A DNA stretch of 64,000 bases from Coptis chinensis (GCA_015680905.1 CM027380.1:107990501-108054500); one strand, 5' to 3'; shown: positions 22,796 to 35,300, counted from the stretch's first letter. Notes: generated from the letters alone by a model not told the origin. Numbers and translations: made by a program.

Positions 22796-25700
22796 ATGGA
22801 AGTTGATAGAGTGGATGGTCGCACACCTAATCAGCTCAGACCGCTGACTTGTTCTCGTAATGTACTCAATCGTGCTCATGGTTCAGCTCGTTGGTCTCAA
22901 GGTAAACAGCCCAAGAGAATACTTTTTTGTTATTTATTTATGTATATTTAACATATCTTTCTCGTCTGTTTTACTTTGTTTAGGAGATACAATACTTCTT
23001 GCTGCTGTTTATGGGCCTAAAGCAGGAACAAGAAAAAATGGAAACCCAGAAAAAGCTTCTATAGAGGTCATTTGGAAGCCTAAAACTGGACAGATTGGTG
23101 AGCATTGAGTACTTTTCCAAATAAAACTAGCACTATGTTACTAAAGCCTTGTCCTTATTGTCTAAAGTCTGAACTAAAGCAATACAGACGAGCAAGGTAG
23201 CTTATGGAATATGGATTGCTTTTATGTGGTTTCTTCTTTAAATTCACACATTTTGTACTTGATGCTCATATTCTGAAACCCAACACTTTGAAACATTTTG
23301 ATCTTATCATTAGTGATATTGCTTTGTGAACCAATGAAAATCGTATAGTAGTTCTGTCTTTTATTTTCTGTTGGTCTTTTTTGTTGTTGTTACATCTTGT
23401 TTTTCCTTCTAATTTAGTCTGTCCTCTACTGTTATGAAACAGTTCTAAAGCTCAGAGGCATGAAGTTAGGCTTCATTAGCTTTAAGCATCAAATATTATT
23501 GTAAAGTGTAAAAGCATTCAGCATTTATGACACAAGGTTGCCTTTCTAAGTTGACACCAGGAATAGAGAGAAATTATTCGAAGCAAGTAACTATAGAAAC
23601 TTAGGATGTCTTTGTTATGCTGCGGAAAGATTGAAAAGCCTAGTTCTAAGTGGGATTGGTGTGGTTTCTACTCGAATTGACGAGTATTCCAAAAAAAACT
23701 TGAAGATTCTTGAACAAGCAAGAAGAGTAAGTGCCTTATAGCTTAGTTGGTAAAACCTTTGGGTGATGATACCAGACGTATGGGGTTCGAACCTCGCTAC
23801 ACACAATTGGTTACTGATCTCTTTAAAAACAGGCTTGCCCACACATTTTTTTTTTGCAGGTGCCGACTAGTAAGGTTGGTAAAACCTTTGGGTGATGATA
23901 CCAGAGGTCTAGGGATCGAACCCCGCCAGTATCAAAGAGTTACTGATCTCATTTAAAACAGGCTTGCCAAAAAAAAAAACAAGCAAAAAGAAGAAGAGTT
24001 TTGAAAATTCACTGGCAAGTACTACACCTTCGTGCCTAGTAGCAAGCCCCAACCCGCCCAGTCAGATTAATTAAGCCCGACTAAGCTTGAGTCGTGAGGC
24101 ACCGCCAAGTCATATAGAGGGGGGCTCACTTGAAACAGGCCTCTCGAGGCAAATACTTAAAAGCCTTTTCCCACTCTCAAACCTGCATCTACATTCATTT
24201 GCTTAGTCGGCCCCAAGCCATGCTGTAAAGTATCTTGTTTGTGTCCTAGAGATTCAAAATGCCTGGAAATTTTGACAGACTGAATTTTTTGAATTTAATC
24301 CTGCCTGGACGCTAATCATATTCTCTCACTGTTTAGGGAAAGAAGAGAAAGAGTATGAGATGATACTGGAGAGAACCTTACAAAGTATATGCCTATTGAC
24401 AGTCAATCCAAATACCACGACTTCTATCATACTTCAGGTGAGTTGGCTTGCTTCTGCACCCAATTTCTTTAGCTATTTGAGATGCAATTTCTTGTTCTCT
24501 GAATTTGTTTATCTATTAGTAATAAATATTTCCTATAGAGAAAGAGGCTATTGTTTGTCCGACATAGTAGGTGTTTACCTTCTTGTTATGCTTCCTTATC
24601 ATCCATTTCAACCATCTGTTGTAGTCATGCACTCATGCATACTTCATAAGTCAGTGGAGAACGGCATTGCTTCTCAATCTTATGTTAGTTGACACATAGG
24701 AAAGATATAGGAGGTTGTTTGATCATAAATAAATAGAGATAAGGAACGCCTGGCTTCGTCATTCCTTTTTTTAAAGGGCTGAAGTTTCGGAACCTTGTAT
24801 TTAATTGGGATTCCCTTCTAGTGTAATATGGCAATCTTATTTTTGTGATTGTCTTCCTTTTTGTATGAACCCACTAAAGAATTATTTCTGTTTCTGCCAC
24901 TGCCAAGCTACAAATATTTGATCAAAATTTCCCTCTATGTCAAGGAATCGGAATGTCTTTATGCCAGGTCATGACTAGGGCTGTCAATGGGTTTCGATAA
25001 CCCGATAACCGATCCGAACCAAACCGATAAAAAACGGTTTGGGTTTTGGTAATTTGATTTGCCATGAACCGACCCGAAACCGAACCGAACCTATAAGATA
25101 TTGGTTTGGTTTCAGGTTTGCCCTCCACTGAACCAATATGAACCCAAACCGATAAGATGACATTTTAGTAATATTTATGATTAATTTTGTATATGTTTAT
25201 CAATTGTGTGGTTGAAATTAATTAATTTAATTTAGGATTTAATTGATTTTATAGTTTTCGATTCGGGTAGGGTCGGTTCGGTTTCAGTTTGGTTTGGTTT
25301 CGGATGAAATATAATATTATCGGTTCGGGTTCGGATTTTCCAGAACCCGACCCAAACCGATCCATTGACAGCCCTAGTCATGACCACACCTTAACCACTT
25401 AAATGTCTACTAGATTATAGGAATTTTCAAAATTTTCCGCCAATTGTTTTGCCATATACCTAGCACAGAGGAAATGTTAAATGGTCTGGTTAAGGTAAAA
25501 TCTTTTAGGTGGGTATTAGCTTTGGTAGATATTGGGACCATTGGAAGGACTGTATCATACAAGAAAGTTCCATTATAACCATTATTGCCCTCAAGTAGAT
25601 TTTGAATATCCGACTTTTTTTAATGCGTAAGCGCGGCTAGTTTCATTATAAGTATAGTTTCATTTCAATATCACTGCAGGCATGATTCCTTGAGGTCCTA

Positions 25701-28700
25701 TTATCTTTCTGTCTTGTTTCTTTTTCAGTATTCCCTCTTCTGCCCTTTTAATATAGCTTACTGTATCCAGTAATCTCTTAGTAGTTTTCGGTTGGATATT
25801 CATATCCTTCTCCATTATATAATCACTTTTACTAATTGTGCAGGTTGTCAATGACGATGGTGCTGTATCCTTCTTGGAAAATTATGTTATGTTCAAGGTT
25901 TTTATTGGTATAAATGACATGCTATCAACAATCTATCTATCTCACTAAGCTTACATTGTTAGTGATACATGACGGAAGAGAGATGTGGTTACTGGAAGAG
26001 AAATCGGACCATCTAAAAATGGGAACGATGGTTCAACCTCTGCTCCCTCCATTACATGAAAGGCCACCACTGTTTTATGTTAAATGACGTTATTGCTCTG
26101 GAATATACACAACATGGTTGCTGTAATGAAGTCAACAATGGTGTTCTTGCGGTGAAAGGGAGAGCCCAGCGCAGATGATCTGGCCTCTTAAAAATAATTT
26201 ATCATTTATCTCAAGATAGAAAGCTTAGTTATTTAGAGTCCAATTAATAACATCAAGATAAGTAAAATATTGATAATAGATTTAGGAAGGATAGTGAAAT
26301 CAGGTGTTTCTATGAATTTAATGTGTACCTTGATAAATCTAAAATTACCAGAAATTACATCGATAACATCCTCAAAATAGTAAAACATGCTATGAGTAAA
26401 AGTGGCTTCTTTATAGGTTCCAAACTACGTCACATTGACAGGGATACATGTGTCGGTGTCCGACATGGCGACGTATGTAAGTAGGACACGGGGACAACTA
26501 ATTTTGAAAATTAATATTACTGTACTTTAGTTACACAACTAATTCTTGGGCTCAAGACCTCACAAAGCGCCTCCTTACAAATAAATAACTATGAAAGTGG
26601 CTAATATTGGAATTGGTGTTCTAACTATGTTTATTGATAATTTCGATTTTCTTAGGCTTTCAGGGTATAGAAGAAACCTTAGTTAGAAATTGTATGCACA
26701 ATGTGTCCGTGCGTCCGACACGAATGTTCCTGTCTGTGTGTCCGTCACAATTTTTTTTTAAGAATATGAAGTGTCCATGTTACATAGGTTCCATATGAGT
26801 TTAGTCGACGCCTTGATCCCGATCAAAAATGTTTTATTGGTAGGGATACATTGTCTTGTACTTACTGGTATATCTGTTATTGATTTAAGATGGCATACTT
26901 AACAAAGAAAGTTCAGCTTCTCCCAAGTGCCATAAATGCTGCCAGTGCTGCTCTTGTTGATGCTGGTATTCCGTTAAAGCATCTTGCTGGTAAGGATTTA
27001 TCTTGCTTTAATCCCCTTGTTCTTTGTATGTTGTATACTTATCAAATGTCTGTGCTGGTTGATGCAGTTGCTATATCTTGTGGTCTGGAAGAAAGTGGAT
27101 CTGTGCTTCTAGATCCTACCAAGCTAGAAGAACAGGTTAGCTCTTCACCAAACTAACTAGCCACCCCCTCTCTGCTCCTCTTGTGTTTGTGTTTGTAATT
27201 TTCTCTTTCATTTTTCACACATTTTGATCAACTAAAATGCCCAAGTTGTTAGGCTAAGTCCAATGGTGCGGCCAAACACCAAATATCACGGAAATTCTGA
27301 TCCAATGGTGCGTCAAAACGCTAACCCGCCAACGCTATCGGTATAAGTTTACCTATCTATAGCGCCAGTTTTAACGAGATAGCGTCAAGTCTACATGCCA
27401 GTATGAGTGGTGGGTAGAAGAAATCTAAGCCACACGCCACACTGTGTGGCCGCTAGATTTAAAATTTTTTTTTTTTCCCACACGCCTTTGAGAATGGCGG
27501 CTGGAGAGTCCAAAAAAAAAATTCCTATACGCCATTGGTACTGGCGGCTGTGAAAAAAACTATTGGCTTTGGAAACGCTAATCCGTTAACACTATCCACT
27601 ATACTATTGTGGTTTGGTGGGATGGCGACGCAAACCATTGGACTTAGCCTTAGACCCTAGTAGTGATGCCTGAGGAAGATCACATTCTTTAATTATCAGT
27701 TCACAAAACATGGAAAAGAAAAAGTTAATACCCAAAAAACATTTCATATTACTTGCATTTTACCTTTTTCCCATTCTGTATCAGCCATCATGAGCTTTAT
27801 GTAACAATTCATGCTGTGTACATCTAATTGCTTTCCAAGCCTTTTGTTCTTCTTGAGTTCATGTTTTACTATTTTTACGATTATTATGCCTCTGGTAGTC
27901 TGGTTGTCTTTTGGTGGATAGTTTTTTTTAGTGAAGAAATTATGAATACATTGCCTTCAACCACAACCACACCAAAGGTCACAGATTTTCGACAACAGCA
28001 TTTTCGTAGTTTACAAGATATTAGTAAAGATTATTCATTTATTTTTATAAGTATGTACTTGTCTAGTTGTCTACAACGGCAGTAGTATTTATGATTATAT
28101 ATCATGGTATCTCGGGGAAGGTATTGCGAAGAACTCCTTGAGATATTTATGTTTGAGATTCTAACACATTAATCTGATTGTAACCACTGGTTGTCTGCAA
28201 TCCCTACCATTATCAGTTTATCACCCTGTGGGTAGGAACAAATTTCCCAAACTTAAGATTTTTTTCAATACCTTTTTTGTGTTCTAAGCTGGCCCTTTCT
28301 GTGTGTGTGTGTGTGGGGGAATAAAACATGATTACCTGAATGGGATAAGGTGTAGTTGTTGATAATGTGCTTTATAGTGCTTTCTAATGTTAGTAGATAA
28401 GTACATCAGGGTATCATACATACATGTTGCAGTATATCTTGTCTGATCGATCACCTATTTTTCAGCCCCTTCTGTTCACTTGAGCATTACAATGGTATTT
28501 ATGGGTATTTTTCCATGCAAATTCCAGAAAATGAAGGCCTTTGCCTATTTGGTCTTCCCCAACTCAGTTGCTTCTATCCTTCCTGAAGCATCATTACAAG
28601 TAGAAGGTGAATTGCTGGAACATGGGATGATCACATCTGTTACCCATGGTGTGATGTCAGGTATTATGGTCACTCCTTACACTCACTCTTTCTCGTTATT

Positions 28701-29246
28701 TACTTCATGATGATAATTCTAATATTCTACTTCAACACATTATGTACCGCCAGCGCAGAGTTAGTGTATTACTCTTGAAATCATAATCAGTGTGATTTCT
28801 GATTTTCAATGCCATTTATGTTTCTAAATGATCCCATAATCAGTGTGATTTCTGATTTTCAATGCCATTTATATGTTTCTAAATGATCCCATGAATTTGA
28901 TTCCAGTTGCAATTTATTTTGATTATCATCAGCTTCCTTACTTGATTGCCAAAATTTAGCATTTAACATACCAATCTCTGATATTGTGACAACTGTTCTC
29001 CCTTCTAAATTTCTATGAAGTCCCGAGTTCTAAAACAAAATTTATAAATGAAACTCTTTCTTCTGTATCAAGATATAGAGTTTGCCATGTTGTCTAGTTA
29101 GTTAATATGGGTATTTGGTCTTGTGTTCAGTGGATAGCTACTTACATTGCTTAGAAAGAGGGCGTTCTGCTAGCGCAAAAATGTCTGACTTTCTCAGGAG
29201 AAGCTTGCAGTCACGAGTTCCAAATGATTTGCCAAAGACTGGATAG
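22796..29246 (+). CDS. RRP46: Exosome complex component RRP46 (RNase PH-like)
   Basis: RNase PH-fold subunit of the six-membered ring of the RNA exosome, which trims and degrades RNA in nucleus and cytoplasm. Eight exons: 22796-22901, 22984-23097, 24337-24437, 25844-25864, 26917-26989, 27068-27135, 28528-28660, 29131-29246. They sum to 732 bases, 243 residues, every junction in phase and all introns GT-AG. Recognisable parts are DGRTPNQLRPLTCSRNVL at the N-terminus, AAVYGPKAGTRKN, VIWKPKTGQIG, ICLLTVNPNTTTSIILQVV, SAINAASAALVDAGIPLKHL and ITSVTHGVMS. Exon 4 is only 21 bases. The length agrees with plant RRP46 (about 240 residues), and no stop or frameshift is present. Eukaryotic ring subunits are generally not catalytic. 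Introns 2, 3, 4 and 6 hold transposon insertions, which explains the 6.5 kb span for a 732-base coding sequence. Confidence 0.96.
23731..23980 (+). mobile_element. Two tandem tRNA-derived SINE copies in RRP46 intron 2
   Basis: The first copy (about 23731-23858) has an A-box-like TAGCTTAGTTGG and a B box GGTTCGAACCTC, then a 3' part ending in a T-rich tract. The second copy (about 23860-23980) repeats GTTGGTAAAACCTTTGGGTG and has GGATCGAACCCC, ending in a run of A. The order of the two pol III boxes and the spacing fit a plant SINE. The copies are related but diverged, and the second lacks a good A box. Confidence 0.75.
24976..25376. mobile_element. hAT-type MITE in RRP46 intron 3
   Basis: A 401-base element with perfect inverted ends TAGGGCTGTCAATGG and CCATTGACAGCCCTA. 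It is flanked by a perfect 8-base duplication, GTCATGAC, at 24968-24975 and 25377-25384. The interior is made of short AACCGATAACC / GGTTCGGTTT type motifs in both orientations, so much of it could fold back on itself. No coding capacity. Confidence 0.93.
26422..26784. mobile_element. hAT-like element in RRP46 intron 4
   Basis: A segment of about 363 bases flanked by TAGGTTCC on both sides (26414-26421 and 26785-26792). The left end contains CATTGACAGGGATACATGTG and TCGGTGTCCGACA. The right end contains TGTCCGTGCGTCCGACACG and GTGTCCATGTTACA. The ends are only roughly inverted, as in the element at 18568-21356, which carries similar GGACACAT-type ends. Edges may be off by one base because the duplication can also be read as ten bases. 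Confidence 0.65.
27252..27649. mobile_element. Tourist-like (PIF/Harbinger) MITE in RRP46 intron 6
   Basis: A 398-base element starting GGCTAAGTCCAATGGT and ending ACCATTGGACTTAGCC, flanked by TTA on both sides (27249-27251 and 27650-27652). The TIR differs in sequence from the MITE in SUMO intron 2 but shares the TCCAATGG core and the TTA target. No coding capacity. Confidence 0.92.
28782..28891. repeat. Tandem duplication of about 53 bases in RRP46 intron 7
   Basis: The unit beginning CATAATCAGTGTGATTTCTG occurs at 28782 and again at 28835. The two copies are nearly identical except for a 2-base insertion (TA) in the second, so the duplication is recent. Confidence 0.88.
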
Positions 29247-29684
29247 AAGTGTTACGTATACACCTCTTGAAATGGAAGGAATGAACGACGAAATGATATT
29301 TTTTTAATGAACAACTTACCAGGTCCAGCTTAGGTGGTGGAGTTTTATATGGTTGAAATGATTTTTCTTCTCATTTTGAACTTTATCATGTAGTACATTA
29401 GCCATTAGTTTTATGCTTATCAGAAGATGAGATACGCACTGAAACACCATTTCGGTCTGTTTGGCTAACTGAATTTGTATTCTTTATAGCTTGGAATGCT
29501 GACTATGTCTTTTCTAGTATGCTAGTGAATGTATGCATTGAATGGGCCTTCCCTCAATAACTACGTAACTCTTGGTTATTTGTTCATCATCCTTGTGACA
29601 CCGCCATTGCCTGAAGCTATCTTAAAAACACTCTAGGCCACTCCAGGTTCTATGTTTGCATACTGACTTGCTCGGCAACATATA
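29247..29684. other. 3' flank of RRP46 up to the first Helitron
   Basis: This 438-base stretch should contain the RRP46 3' UTR and polyadenylation site. No other feature is seen before the Helitron terminus at 29685. Confidence 0.5.
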
Positions 29685-30401
29685 TCTATATAATAAGCTA
29701 AGGTTTTATTTGGCGCTACAGGACAAAATAATAAACAAAGGACGGTCCAGATCATTTTAAGTAAAATCTAACGGTCGAGATGAGCGATTTAATTTTTGAA
29801 TCGGGACATCGACGGAACGGCTCCCGTTTGATTATTTTGGCTTTGTTTTCATGGGATCGCAGGTTTGACTCACTGTATCACGATCTCTTTATTTTTTGGG
29901 TTGGATTTCTTATACAACTCTCTCTGTAAATCGAAACCGACAAATTACGGCTGAAGCTTGACCTGAAGCAATTCTCAGTCAACATTGTTTGTCCTATTAC
30001 ACACTGATGTTGATCAGTTTCAGGTAGTATTTATCTTTGGTAGTATTTATCTCTTACTTAAATATTGGATTAACATTAACAGCTACATCATGTTAATCAA
30101 TTTTTTTTACTTTTTATCCACAATTTCTTTTCGTAATCTACCTTTCCCACTCTATTTCTTCTCAACTCAAATCCCTTTTTCCTATTTTTTGTGAAAACAA
30201 TTCATAGTAAAACTTCACCACTTAGGCTGTGCTTATTTACCCTGTCAAATTTTGAACTTTTCCATAACGGAGTTTGTAATGAGCATAGAGTGGATATGGT
30301 GAAGTAAAATATTTGAAATCTAGGTGCAATTTGATCATTTTGAATCAAACTTTTATTGGTTATGTTTGGTGTAGGAAAGACAGACTTTCATTACTGAATT
30401 T

Positions 30402-30743
30402 TTGCAGGAACTTAGATTGTTTAATCTACGGCAAGTTGAACCAGATAGGTATATTTTTCCTAAGGTGTTAAGAGCTTGCACGCAAGCCTTATCGTTAAAG
30501 GATGGAATTCGTGTTCATAATGATGCAGTACAATTTGGTGGTGGGAATATTTCACAAGTGTGTAATTCGAAATGTGAAGATATTAAAATGTCTAGAAAGG
30601 TATTTGATGGAATGAGACATAGGGATTTGTTGTCGTGGAATTCGATGATTTATGGTATGGTTCGAATGGGTATCTTGATTTGGCAATTGAGTTTATTAAT
30701 GCTAACATCGTTGAACGCTCGAGGTATCTACTTAATTTCTTAA
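30402..30743 (+). pseudogene. Pentatricopeptide-repeat (PPR) gene fragment inside Helitron A
   Basis: An open frame after a plausible acceptor (ttttgcag) reads EPDRYIFPKVLRACTQALSL, then RKVFDGMRHRDLLSWNSMIY. These are the L/S-type repeats of plant PLS-class PPR proteins, the organellar RNA editing and processing factors. Only two to three repeats are present. The frame breaks near 30660, where the next repeat continues in another frame (LDLAIEFINA). There is no start, no DYW or E domain and no rest of the gene. The fragment sits inside a Helitron, so it is best explained as captured host sequence. Confidence 0.8.
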
Positions 30744-31741
30744 CTTTTTGTTTTTTCTCTATTTTGGTCTAAAGAGGTAGCATTATTTTAATTTTGGTTT
30801 TAATGTTCGTTAGATTCTTCAACTGGTCTGAGTTTTGATTCCATAAAATTTCCTTTCTATTGGTTTGCATAAGAAAGTATATATTCGTGCAAAAATTGTG
30901 TAAAAATAGAGGTGAGTTTCACTAAGTTTATGTCGGTGCTTATATGATTAGTAATGCAACCTTCTTGCTAGATAAAACTTGAGTAGCCATGACAAATAGT
31001 ATTTTACAATTGTTTCAGGTTCCCAATGCCCCCATAATTGGTCAATACGACTATTTCCTCTTTTTTTCCATTTCTTCAATTGGATTCAATAGGTTTTCTT
31101 TGGTCGACTATTTATTTTGAGTATGTTTTCCTTAAATTCGACTGAGTGGAAAGTTTTATTTTATTCTATTTACAGTGAATGTAAAAAATATATTCCATTC
31201 TATTTAGTATTTACAATGATTAGCAGAAAATTCTCAACTGTACCAATTCGATTATTTTTATTTATTTTTCTATTTCTGTTTAAATTCCAATTGTTGTCTA
31301 TGTTGGTTTGATTTTGATTTAGATACAATTTTCTTTGCTTAGATTCTTTAAGTGGGCTGAATTTCAATTCGATTATTTTAGTTTTTTATTTGCTTTAGCA
31401 TATTGATTTCAGTTATAACTATTTCGTCTCATATAGATAGTTATTTCAGTCTATTGAGTTCGCATTTAAGCTCCCAATCTAATGTGCATCTAATTATTTA
31501 ATTATATCATGGCGCTTTCCAATTAGACTCTCTACTGTTCTACCATTTTCTGCTTTGAGTCTCCATTGTGCGCTTTAATTGGGAACTCCCTTCAAACCAA
31601 AACCAATATTTCAGGTGTAATATTTCGTTCGCTTTTGTTCTTAGAGCTCCTTTTATTAAACCATCATTTCCATTATTATGACATTATTTATGTTCTAAGG
31701 TTTAGACATTACATTTTCTATTATGCATCTTTGACACATTT

Positions 31742-32060
31742 AACACCGTGCAACGACAACATCCGGTACTCATCCCAATAATATTTTTAACTCCCTTAAT
31801 TTTGGAGTTGTCTTCCAAACTATGAAAGTGACAATTCCCTATTCGACTAGCTCATGTCATTACAATTAATAAGTCGCAAGCCAGTCAGTGAAGTATGTTG
31901 GCATTGATTTGAGAACATCACTTTTTAGTTATGGACAATTCTATGTGGCTATCTCCATATGCATGTACTTTTTCAAAAAGAATATTTGTATTTCTTCTGC
32001 CAAATACAAGAAATTGTACCACAAGTTCTGCTATGAGGGCATTGATACCAATGAGAAAAG
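31742..32060 (+). pseudogene. Helicase C-terminal remnant in Helitron A
   Basis: This stretch is clearly homologous to 40743-41053 in Helitron B. Both contain GGTACTCATCCCAA, CGACTAGCT, ACAATTAATAAGTCGCAAG and TATGTTGGCATTGATTTGAG. In Helitron B these encode the last Pif1 helicase motifs (TINKSQG and GQLYVAMSG). Here the frame is broken several times, so no product is expected. Confidence 0.8.
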
Positions 32061-32147
32061 GTGAGTGGGAAATTAAAAAATCCTACCCTACTTTTATTCT
32101 TCAATATAATAGCCATAGCATGATACATATTATGTTGTATCTATGTA

Positions 32148-32148
<1 letters not shown>

Positions 32149-32184
<36 letters not shown>

Positions 32185-32249
32185 ACTAAACCGTTCCATA
32201 TGCTCAGGTTATTTTTATTGCATATATAGTCCACTGGTAAATGATATCC

Positions 32250-32300
<51 letters not shown>
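32149..32300. repeat. Poly(T) tract and (ATT)n microsatellite
   Basis: A run of more than 30 T (about 32150-32183) is followed by a pure ATT/TTA triplet run at 32250-32300. They lie in the 3' part of Helitron A. The triplet run is absent from the matching region of Helitron B, so it expanded after the two copies separated. Confidence 0.9.
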
Positions 32301-32301
<1 letters not shown>

Positions 32302-35300
32302 CCATATAACATGCTACTTGGAAGATTTCTGGTACTTGGTTGAATTCGCATTTGTAGGTTGATATATTACTACAAGAAGGAAGACAAAATGAAATGCAAT
32401 TCCAAGTGGCGCATCATAGGTAAAGATCTAGGTAAAGATCTTCAACTCCCTTATTTTAATCAAGTTTCACCCCTGCTTACATAAAAGTACTTATATTGGC
32501 GAATGAACATTGCTTATGAGTATTTTTATTAGGATGTACTTTAGTTTTTCAATTTATTTCATGTAGTCATTGATGGTTGCCATGATAAAAAGTTTGCTAC
32601 ATCCAGTTATTTCTTTGATAAAATATATTGTTGTCAAATAACAAAAGTAAGAATAGGGATATTTTCCTTTTGAGAACCATCCCCTTTGTAAACAAAATGT
32701 TAAAGGTGCCAAGTTTAGGAAAAATCATGTTTATGTGGTTTGCTTGCAGGTACCAAGTTAAATTGTTATAAGTTTTCAGCAACACATTAGGGGTTCGTGG
32801 CGCATTAATCTATAGGGGAGGACAATAGTCTGCAACCATCTGAAGTTGATATAGGACCTCCAAATCAATTTCAAGTTAGTACCAAGTAAGATGTATTGGG
32901 GAGAAGGAGAGAAATGATGAGCTTAGTGAGCCAAGAGTATTTTTTTTTCCTTTTGTTACAAGAATTAATCCAAGGTGAAATATCATGTGAAACCCTCTTT
33001 AATGTTTAATGAGCTGTCTTTATCTTTATAAGTAATTTGTGTTATGTATAAATATAAAATTATAAATCTTGGCAGGGTTGATCTATGAGAATTGGATTAT
33101 TTTGATTTTCAGGTTATAACAGGAGTTAGGTGTTTAAAATGACAAAGGAGATTCTGCCGGATTATATATATATATAAAATGATGATGTTTTTAATTCAAG
33201 TCTCTCTCATCTTATTTGTTCCTCATTCTCATATGTGTTGAATTATCAACGTGTAAAGGGTATGTGTAATGAGTTGGTTTGTGAGAAATGAAGTGCATAA
33301 GATTGCCATAACCTCACTTTAGTGTACACATGAAATGATTATGAAATATAAAACTGTTAGAAATGGTTATAGCATTGATCCAGTGCTACCTTGGGGAGTT
33401 ATTTAAACGCAATGTGTCTTGAGTGCCGACTGGCACGGGCATTGACAGTCAAGATCTTTGGCGCTACAGGACAAAATAATAAACAAAGGACAAAATAATA
33501 AACAAAGGACGGTCAAGATCTTTTTAGACAAATCTAACGGCTGTGCAAAACCCAACAATTTCTCTTTAGAAAAACCCCTTCCTTTCTTCTCCAACAGGCG
33601 TAAATTAAACCCCAACAATTTCTCTTCCCCCTCTTTGAAAGCAAGGTGCTGCAAACAGTAAAATCTGAGCTGAACCTTTTCGATTCAAGTAAAGATAAAA
33701 TCTGAACCCGAACCTTTTTGATCCGGCCCGAACCTTTTTCGATTCAAGTAAAGATGAAGGGTTGAATATTCATTGATATGCTATTATCCCCGGTCGAGAG
33801 AGTACGATACATCGGTGTAAAAGATTGAGTGGGATCTGTGAGGTTGGTTATAGTAGGCTGCTTGAGTCTGAACTTATCATCCGAATTGAAGAAGGAAGAA
33901 GGAAGTAGGCTGCTTTCAAAGTCTTGACCGATCCGACTCCAGTCACTAAGTTCTGAAGGAGCAACACTTGAGGGAAAGAATTGATGTTGTGATTACCGGC
34001 ATTTGAATTTGAATTTAATTTCACCTAACAGTCCCCCTTTTCTTCATAACACGGTCTTGAACCAATAAAGGAGGAATAATAGGGCCACAACCAAAAGAGA
34101 GAGTTGTCAACAAGCCTTAGTGATCTTTTGGCATAGACTTCATTTGTGAGGTTGGTAAGAATTTTGTATTTGATGTATGTGTTCTCGTATATCCATGAGA
34201 TAAACCGAGTTGTTTTCACATGTTCTTATGGAGCTATTAATTAAAAAAAAAAAAAAGGTAGCCATTATTACAAAGTGGGATTTTACCAAAAGGAAACTTC
34301 AAAATAGAACCTCCACATCTTTGTTGGAGCACACCGGTTGTAGTAATAGCTTATTGAGTGGTTGGTGGTGGTGTTATTATTTGAGTTAATTGTTTGGAAG
34401 AGAGTTGAGAAGAGAAGATGATTTGTTTTAGGGTTCATGGGTTACTTAGGAGTTAGTGTTTTGAAGTATCTTTGATGTGCGTGGTTTTGTTCATTGCTTT
34501 TTAATCTTTGCTACATATATGTGATATTAGGAACTCATTCCATGCGCCATTACAAATAAATGCGTGTAAGTTGTATGAGATAGGTAGTAGGTACATAGGC
34601 ATTTGTTGTTTTGAATGTTGTTATTCTAATTTGTGCGTAGTCACCATGGACCAATAGAAACGATGTTGATGCATTGGGCAAGGCCGTGGGATCATATTCA
34701 AAACAAATGGTTGACAAAGTTAAGTTATGTTAATTCTTGATATCATTATTGTCTTCCCCAGTTATATTTGTTTAGTTCTAAATAAAAGTATTAATACATA
34801 ATATATTCTTATTGTTTTCCATTTAATTTTATCTAATTTTCATGTCATTTTGTGGTGCTTAGGTTGTCAGTATAGAAATAAAGTCTTTAGCATTTTAGAT
34901 GGTTGCAGTCTAAATTTATTCACACTTCTTTTATTCCTTTAGTGCCTCATATTGGTTGGCATTGTAAACACTTGGAGAGCCTACTAGGATTTTTTGAGAG
35001 AATTCAATTTCAATTGTCAATCTCACAGCAAGACCAATTTTGGGTGAATTTGAGGGTTTATTGTCCTACCACTCTGTTCGACTCTTTGGCACTTGCATTT
35101 GCTCTTTGGAAATTGCAAAGCATAATATATTTTTTTCTCTTTTAATGGCACAGATGATATCATCAAGATGATCAAGAAATCTACTGCAAAAGTGCCAAAA
35201 AACACCTCCGGTTAGTGTGGTTTTAACGTAAGTAGTCATAATCCCTTTCGACTCAATTTTGTTTCTAATTCATTCATCACAAAAATATTCCAGGTATAAT

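Larger units (their letters stand above)
29685..33448 (+). mobile_element. Helitron A, non-autonomous deletion derivative with a captured PPR fragment
   Basis: The left end reads A|TCTATATAATAAGC, the form typical of plant Helitron 5' ends (TC start after a host A). It is followed by GGCGCTACAGGACAAAATAA, which is repeated at the left end of Helitron B. The right end has the hairpin GTGCC-GACT-GGCAC at 33423-33436, also shared with Helitron B, but the terminal CTAG is missing and sequence passes straight into Helitron B. Internally, the segment near 31612 matches the region before the RepHel reading frame of Helitron B (near 35508). It then jumps at about 31742 to the helicase C-terminus (matching about 40743 onward), so the Rep and most of the helicase were deleted. 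It carries a PPR gene fragment near 30400. Confidence 0.8.
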
